Shown here in pieces: positions 32,101-33,145 of a stretch of 33,145 bases of DNA (positions are counted from its first letter, which is position 1; each line of letters starts with the position of its first letter). The translations under genes and the position numbers were made by a program. Source of the DNA: Baffinella frigidus (taxonomy: Eukaryota; Cryptophyceae; Cryptomonadales; Baffinellaceae); NCBI GenBank assembly GCA_026770585.1, contig MU646636.1:114578-147722 (forward strand), read 5' to 3'. A model generated the notes under the pieces. It was not told the DNA's origin and made no database searches. It saw only the letters and a program-made list of their open reading frames with translations.

Positions 32101-32881
32101 AGATAACGACGGGGTGCCTGCAGTTGAGCGACGGTGTTCTCCTGTTGGATGATCTTTTCCTTGCGCGCCCCCTCGTCTTGCTTCAGCGCTTGCAAACCCA
32201 CCTGCGGTTTCGGGCCTACGATTGAGGGAAACAATAGACCCTAAATAATAAAGGTTTCGGGTTTGGGGATTTGGGTTTGGGGTTCAGGGTTTGGGGTTCG
32301 GGGGTCAGGGTTCGGGGTTGAGGGTTTGGGATTTAGAATTCAGAGCTGAGGGTTCAAGGTTTAGGGTTAGGGTGTAGGGTTTGAAATTAAAGGTGTAGGG
32401 TTTAGGGTTAGGACTATGATGAACTCCTGAGCACTTCTCAGGATTTGGGGTGAAGGTTCTCGCAAAAGGGTTCCCCGCGACTGACCACCACCCCCATCTG
32501 GGCCTATCTACTGCTTCGATTCCTTGGACACACCCTGGTTTAGGGTCTGGGTTTAGTGTTTAGGGTTCAGGGTTTAGGGTTTGGTAGAAGGCTGGGTGCG
32601 CCGGGCTTCAATCTGGTCCTGTACCAAATCGGCTGAGAAATTGCTGCACCGCCAGCAGCGGGCTACGAAGGGATGCTTGGTTGGATGTCAACCAATCGGT
32701 TACGACATCCGTAGGAACAACCCTATCTCACTACGGTATTACCTACCGTAAGATCGGAGAAAGCCCTTCGTATGCCCGGTGTGTGGTATGAAAGGAGTGG
32801 GGCGGGTACGTTCTGGGCTTCGATCTGGCGCTCTTTCGACCCGACGTGCGCCCACGCCATCTCCACTACCAGCATCTCCTC
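12096..32881 (-). CDS. SMC6: SMC6, structural maintenance of chromosomes protein 6 (5' exons off the window)
   Basis: SMC6 pairs with SMC5 in the nuclear SMC5/6 complex, an ATPase that acts in recombinational repair and chromosome disentangling. Exons (start-end, transcript order): 32881-32810, 32201-32118, 31653-31585, 31230-31159, 30706-30636, 30416-30362, (30125-30091?), 29929-29857, 28987-28943, 28854-28789, 28228-28181, 27850-27806, 27396-27355, 26817-26752, 26215-26147, (about 25.9-26.0 kb?), 25418-25280, 24530-24484, 24288-24232, 23528-23434, 22935-22852, 22630-22442, 22342-22288, 22190-22137, 21986-21949, 21738-21696, 21568-21486, 21302-21236, 20447-20376, 19712-19624, 19040-18989, 18167-18111, (about 16.95 kb?), 16109-16023, 15103-15053, 14647-14594, 14063-14007, 13165-13115, 12780-12728, 12207-12096 (TAG). 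Diagnostic strings are VEMAWAHV, GPLARYISIK, LSGGERSF, DEFD|VFMD and VIITPN. About 866 residues are covered, as expected for SMC6 lacking its first ~280. Some small exons could be mis-bounded. Confidence 0.95.
12213..12720 (-). repeat. Heptamer array in last SMC6 intron with a 74-bp tandem duplication
   Basis: TTTGGGG, TTTAGGG and TGTAGGG variants. Units 12392-12465 and 12466-12540 are tandem copies (both hold GGTTCAGAGTGCA.GGTGCAT). Confidence 0.9.
12828..12968. mobile_element. MITE-like element, family A, 5' end missing
   Basis: Shares ACAAATTTGGT, GTTGACGAATTTG, TAGTCTGACAGTCAACC and GAGAGAGGCAG with 10153-10290. Contains the near-palindrome GGAGCCTGGGCCCGGGCTCC. Confidence 0.75.
13181..13311. 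mobile_element. MITE-like element, family D, in SMC6 intron
   Basis: Terminal inverted repeats of about 18 bp: left GCCACTTAGCAGCCACCGCC, right CGGTGGCTGCTAAGTGGGC. Internal palindrome TCTCCCGGAAATCCGGGAGA. It lies only 15 bp upstream (transcript sense) of the exon starting at 13165. Confidence 0.9.
13488..13759 (-). repeat. TTTGGGG-dominated array abutting the assembly gap
   Basis: Mostly TTTGGGG and GGTGTTT variants on the plus strand. The gap begins inside it and the same repeat resumes at 13984. Confidence 0.9.
13760..13983. other. Assembly gap (224 N)
   Basis: Run of N inside an SMC6 intron. Its length may be arbitrary. Confidence 1.
14735..14832. mobile_element. MITE-like element, family A, 3' end missing
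   Basis: Starts CTAGCTCTCTCTCAGTCTAT; shares the TTTGGGC..ACC start and the TGTTGACGGGTTT core; no closing inverted repeat. Confidence 0.65.
15333..15470. mobile_element. MITE-like element, family C, degenerate
   Basis: Starts ACACCGGGCTACGAAG and contains GGAACACACCTATGTCCCTA plus CACGATTGCCTACCGTAGGG. The right end is unclear (a candidate lies near 15580). Confidence 0.6.
15767..15803 (-). pseudogene. Donor-side half copy of SMC6 exon 16109-16023
   Basis: On the minus strand GCGTTCACCGGGTCAGCAAG plus CGTATCC matches CCTTCGCTGGGTCAGCAAGC plus GTCAAC. Downstream of the intact exon, which is thus flanked on both sides. Confidence 0.8.
15897..15990 (-). pseudogene. Distant copy of SMC6 exon 30416-30362 with both flanks
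   Basis: On the minus strand GCCGTGGCATCGGCTTGAGG plus TGGGCAGTCGC and, further on, GGAGTTCGGACAG correspond to ACCGTGACATCGTCTTGAGG plus CGGGCAATTGC and AGAGTTCGGACAG about 14.5 kb away. The middle is diverged and frame-broken. The copied block includes the adjoining CAAACCCTAAACCCTAA. Confidence 0.8.
16170..16230 (-). pseudogene. Acceptor-side copy of SMC6 exon 16109-16023
   Basis: On the minus strand it reads GFRYYFEKNTSRVLG after CCGCAG, paralleling AFRYYLEKNLSQRSFAG. Upstream of the intact exon, with homology fading after about 45 bp. Confidence 0.85.
16496..16532. repeat. Perfect 15-bp inverted repeat, 7-nt loop
   Basis: Arms CTGATGATGGTTATA and TATAACCATCATCAG around GCCATCA, in an SMC6 intron. 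Confidence 0.95.
16871..16913 (-). pseudogene. Paired copy of the tentative SMC6 exon near 16944-16990
   Basis: On the minus strand TTTCTGCAAGGCTAGGAAGA plus CGGTCCGCCAATCGG parallels TTCTTCAAGATTTGCAAGAC plus GGATCGCCAATGGGTACC. The pairing itself suggests the 16.95-kb sequence is an exon. Confidence 0.55.
17040..18100 (-). repeat. Longest heptamer array of the window
   Basis: Over 1 kb of TTTAGGG, TTCAGGG, TTTGGGG and TGTAGGG variants on the plus strand, i.e. C-rich in the SMC6 transcript. It continues beyond the small exon 18167-18111 to about 18280. Confidence 0.95.
18111..22630 (-). CDS. SMC6: SMC6 exons for the C-side coiled-coil arm
   Basis: The longest exon, 22630-22442, is charged coiled coil (RQEREARLHDADREERVKRE). 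Next come 22342-22288, 22190-22137, 21986-21949, 21738-21696, 21568-21486 (AHYEEARKGRNVIIQKAEHV, matching the HYEEK segment of SMC6), 21302-21236, 20447-20376, 19712-19624 (GARVDTAKSPAQAD, matching the R...d...tp..l segment), 19040-18989 and 18167-18111. The phase chain is continuous: 2-0-0-2-0-2-0-0-2-0-0. Exons 21568-21486 and 21302-21236 end at CAG|GCACAC and AAG|GCACGC, that is, GC donors. No GT alternative keeps all coding sequence in frame as well. Confidence 0.85.
18638..18779. mobile_element. MITE-like element, family A
   Basis: Begins ATAGCTCAATCTCAG, ends GACTGAGGGGGGGCTAG; the core GAGTTGACGGATGTATACGA and the GTCAACTCAAAGATAGTC stretch are shared with other members. Confidence 0.75.
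19088..19185 (-). repeat. TTGAGGG block
   Basis: A dozen consecutive GGGTTGA units with few differences, showing local homogenisation of one variant. Confidence 0.95.
19333..19397 (-). pseudogene. Donor-side copy of SMC6 exon 19712-19624
   Basis: On the minus strand GCGCATCGATACTGACAGGA plus CCCCTGAAGAGGCTGG aligns without gaps to GCGCGTCGACACTGCCAAGT plus CTCCTGCTCAGGCCGA, and continues through to the GTA donor. Translation RIDTDRTPEEA parallels RVDTAKSPAQA. An in-frame TAG just before the donor argues against use as an exon. Confidence 0.85.
19430..19620. repeat. GA-rich then CT/C-rich tracts in SMC6 intron
   Basis: GAGGGAGGGAGG and GAGAGA runs on the plus strand, then CCTCCC and CTCTCT runs, then poly-G. 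The two halves are roughly complementary. Confidence 0.85.
20046..20290 (+). repeat. CCCTCAA array
   Basis: About 17 consecutive CCCTCAA units, then CCCTATAAA variants. G-rich in the SMC6 transcript and located in the donor-side part of the intron 20375-19713. Confidence 0.95.
21035..21220. repeat. GAGGG-type purine tract
   Basis: About 180 bp of GGGAGGGAGAGG variants in an SMC6 intron; not a heptamer. Confidence 0.9.
21310..21430 (-). repeat. Near-perfect TTTAGGG block
   Basis: About nine perfect TTTAGGG units in a row at about 21318-21387, the best-preserved plant-type telomere sequence seen here apart from similar short runs near 7820 and 12315. Confidence 0.95.
22852..26817 (-). CDS. 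SMC6: SMC6 hinge exons
   Basis: The hinge dimerises with the SMC5 hinge. Exon 26817-26752 reads PPLGPLARYISIKHGQE, the SMC6 GPiG.yv.vk motif, and runs into 26215-26147 (SLASLATTFLVPNSE, matching lg..l..Fiv.n). Exon 25418-25280 follows, then 24530-24484 (MPSLLDVIQIKHDNP), 24288-24232 (IVHAFLVDSFRSNE, equivalent to the ANsLIDmrgiE stretch), 23528-23434 (IRLARSLDQGTEYMASQ) and 22935-22852 (YSYSEADGRVTRRGYFKG, equivalent to the ..aDGdqVf.gRYY region). Phases agree 1/0/0/2/2 through these exons. One short exon between 26147 and 25418 is uncertain: two homologous candidates exist near 25875-25900 and 25990-26015, and neither has both splice sites clean. Confidence 0.88.
23925..24117. mobile_element. 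MITE-like element, family B
   Basis: Left CACGCGAGAATGCTAGAGG, right CCCCTGTAGCATTCTCACGTG. The internal TACACAAATGTCCACCTTTA and ATCGGTTTTAAAT match 24861-25045. Confidence 0.9.
24861..25045. mobile_element. MITE-like element, family B, best preserved
   Basis: Terminal inverted repeats CTCGAGAATGCTGGAGCACC and GGGTGCTCCAGCATTCTCGT, about 19 bp almost perfect. About 185 bp; no transposase; in the intron upstream of exon 24530-24484. Confidence 0.93.
25534..25608 (-). pseudogene. Acceptor-side copy of SMC6 exon 25418-25280
   Basis: On the minus strand CAGATGCAACACAAAGCAGA through GCGCGGGTGGGCTCCGGGAG closely repeats the exon start CAGATGCAGCGCAAGGCGGA through GCGCGGGTGGGCAGCGGGAG. About 70 bp, AG retained, then divergence. 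Confidence 0.9.
25661..25724. mobile_element. MITE-like element, family A, 3' half only
   Basis: GTACCGCAAACCCAGCATTT then TCAACTTGAGAACAGTC and GAGAGAGGCAGAGCTAG. A still shorter relic, GCAGAGCTAGAGG, is at 27334. Confidence 0.75.
26286..26330 (-). pseudogene. Acceptor-side copy of SMC6 exon 26215-26147
   Basis: On the minus strand ATGTGTGTGAGTAATGGCGC plus GTGCAGCTGC matches ATGTGGAGCAACGGCGTGTG plus CAGCAGCC with small shifts. Upstream of the exon; its acceptor has been lost. Confidence 0.75.
26520..26568 (-). pseudogene. Old donor-side copy of SMC6 exon 26817-26752
   Basis: On the minus strand CGCTACATGAGCATCAAAGA plus CGACCGAGAATTTGCC parallels CGCTACATCTCCATCAAGCA plus CGGCCAGGAGGTCACC. 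It could be an alternative exon because a CAG directly precedes it, but it has no donor. Confidence 0.7.
26609..26770. repeat. 82-bp near-identical tandem duplication spanning an SMC6 exon end
   Basis: Copy 1 is 26609-26690 and copy 2 is 26691-26770; the only difference I see is near the last bases (GATGCA against GATGGA). In transcript sense the unit holds the last ~20 bases of exon 26817-26752, its donor, and the start of the intron with G-rich repeat. It therefore creates a downstream donor-side exon fragment. Confidence 0.95.
26820..26945 (-). repeat. TTTCGGG array
   Basis: Homogenised TTTCGGG variant units. Similar blocks at 27400-27580, 27640-27805 and 28236-28270 cluster within 1.5 kb. 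Confidence 0.9.
27355..32881 (-). CDS. SMC6: SMC6 exons for the N-side coiled-coil arm
   Basis: Exon 32881-32810 reads EEMLVVEMAWAHVGSKERQI; the EM.WA.V motif is characteristic of the SMC6 arm just after the N-terminal head. The following small exons are Lys/Glu/Gln-rich heptad-like sequence (for example KQDEGARKEKIIQQENTV, EKLAGAAQRMQEIKAQ, KLEQDIVLLRQEMSDKL, AKLQELQTAQRVQEE). The arm ends with QQNNPLAMLGR and VPKVVQKFEQNRQ, matching the N.la.fG...p.ll..I pattern that precedes the hinge in SMC6. Almost every boundary is phase 0. Donors at 32118 and 30636 are GC rather than GT. Exon 30125-30091 is proposed only because a phase-0 to phase-2 exon is needed between 30362 and 29929. Confidence 0.85.
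27860..28180 (-). repeat. Mixed degenerate heptamer array
   Basis: TTTCAGGG, TTTAGGG and TGTAGGG variants between SMC6 exons 27850-27806 and 28228-28181. Confidence 0.85.
29336..29462. mobile_element. MITE-like element, family A
   Basis: Starts CTAGCTCTGTCTCAGTCTAT; core CGGTCCAAAGTCGACGGATG; ATAGTCTGACAG near the end; the closing TIR has decayed. Confidence 0.75.
29620..29850 (+). repeat. CCCTTTA array
   Basis: About 25 ACCCTTT units. G-rich in the SMC6 transcript and lying directly after the donor of exon 29929-29857. Confidence 0.95.
30004..30033 (-). pseudogene. Acceptor-side copy of SMC6 exon 29929-29857
   Basis: On the minus strand TAGGGAGGCGGCACAGGAGC plus GGGCG matches CAGGAAGGCGGCGCAGGAGC plus GGGCG. 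Upstream of the exon with an AG retained. Confidence 0.8.
30515..30551 (-). pseudogene. Acceptor-side copy of SMC6 exon 30416-30362
   Basis: On the minus strand GAGGAGGCATCGCACACACG plus CAGAGGCAG parallels GAGGCGGGCAATTGCCCACA plus CGCAGAGGCTG. Upstream of the exon. Confidence 0.7.
30874..31012. mobile_element. MITE-like element, family A, best preserved
   Basis: CTAGCTCTGCCTCCCTCGGG at the left and CCTGAGACAGAGCTAG at the right form inverted repeats. The internal GTACAAATCCGTTAACTTTG corresponds in reverse to 10153-10290. About 139 bp. Confidence 0.93.
31351..31385 (-). pseudogene. Acceptor-side copy of SMC6 exon 31230-31159
   Basis: On the minus strand GCAGGTGAATGCCGTAAAGG plus AAGTGTGCA matches GCAGGTAAACGCCGCGAAGG plus AAGTGTGCA. 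It is upstream of the exon, keeps the AG, and the break joins directly to AACCCTAATCCC. Confidence 0.9.
31449..31486 (-). pseudogene. Donor-side copy of SMC6 exon 31653-31585
   Basis: On the minus strand AAAGCGCAGATGCACCCCCC plus GACTGCTGAGGTAATACC parallels AAGGCCCAGGCCCAGGCCCA plus CGCCGCTGATGTAACACC. The GT donor context is kept. Confidence 0.7.
31835..31970. mobile_element. MITE-like element, family A
   Basis: GAGCTCTGCCTCACTCGAGT at the left and GACTGAGGCAGCGCT at the right; the core TGTGGTACAAACCCGTAAAC is shared with 30874-31012. Confidence 0.88.
32597..32627 (-). pseudogene. Donor-side copy of SMC6 exon 32881-32810
   Basis: On the minus strand CAGGACCAGATTGAAGCCCG plus GCGCACCC parallels GAGCGCCAGATCGAAGCCCA plus GAACGTACCC. 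Downstream of the exon. Confidence 0.6.
32655..32781. mobile_element. MITE-like element, family C
   Basis: Left CAGCGGGCTACGAAGGG and right CCCTTCGTATGCCCGGTG are inverted. Contains the small palindrome TACGGTATTACCTACCGTA. Confidence 0.88.
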
Positions 32882-32885
32882 CTGA

Positions 32886-33145
32886 GTTGGGTTTAGGTTT
32901 GGGGTTCAGGGTTCAGGGTTTATGGTTTAGGGTTTAGGGTGTAGGGTTTAGGGTTTAGCCTTTAGGGTTCAGGGTCTAGGGTGTAGGGTTTAGGGTTTAG
33001 AGTTGAGGGTTGAGGGTTGAGGGTCGAGGCGGCAGAGTCGCCACTCACGACCGTGTAAGGTCGCAGCAACGAGTTTAGGGTGTAGGGTGTAGGGTGTAGG
33101 GTGCAGGGTGCAGGGTGCAGGGTGCAGGGTGCAGGGTGCAGGGTG
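32886..33145 (-). repeat. Heptamer array at the right edge
   Basis: TTTAGGG, then TGTAGGG, then at least six TGCAGGG units running off the window. A non-repeat island at 33026-33072 has a GTGAGTGG-like motif on the minus strand, but I could not make it an exon. Confidence 0.9.

Overview
This is nuclear DNA of a eukaryote, not a prokaryote. It holds intron-rich genes with very short exons (mostly 40-110 bp), GT-AG and some GC-AG introns, and a mass of degenerate seven-base repeats related to the plant-type telomere unit TTTAGGG/CCCTAAA. High-GC codon use, the TTTAGGG-type heptamer and many tiny exons suggest a unicellular alga or related protist (green alga, cryptophyte or dinoflagellate are all possible). 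The sequence alone does not let me name the species. There is one assembly gap (13760-13983).

Layout. (1) About 15-6776, plus strand: the 3' part of a gene whose last exons encode a class I SAM-dependent methyltransferase domain; the 5' exons are not recognised. (2) 7248-8971, minus strand: a complete two-exon TRAF-like protein (RING, TRAF-type zinc fingers, coiled coil, MATH-like domain). Its single intron is almost entirely telomere-like repeat. (3) About 9268-10086, minus strand: the 3' exons of an unrecognised gene. (4) 10290-12095: intergenic DNA with miniature inverted-repeat elements and no telomere-like arrays. (5) 12096 to beyond the right edge, minus strand: SMC6, the subunit of the SMC5/6 complex, from the N-side coiled coil through hinge, C-side coil and C-terminal ATPase lobe to the stop codon. 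I place 37 exons with phase or homology support plus three tentative ones. About 2.6 kb of coding sequence is spread over about 20.8 kb. The first exons, including Walker A, lie off the right edge.

Three patterns stand out. First, the telomere-like heptamer arrays sit inside introns and are nearly absent from the three intergenic stretches. Second, many exons are flanked by degraded partial copies of themselves with a strict polarity: copies upstream carry the acceptor-side half, copies downstream carry the donor-side half. A nearly identical 82-bp tandem duplication at 26609-26770 looks like a recent example of how such copies form. Third, where an intron has both repeat orientations, the G-rich strand is usually donor-proximal and the C-rich strand acceptor-proximal in the transcript. 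That is the polarity of a head-to-head telomere fusion, and it could also fold into a stem that brings the splice sites together. The splice sites themselves often look like one-base variants of the repeat (acceptor AACCAG, donor GTAAACCC).

Several families of short non-coding inverted-repeat elements (MITE-like) are dispersed through introns and intergenic DNA.
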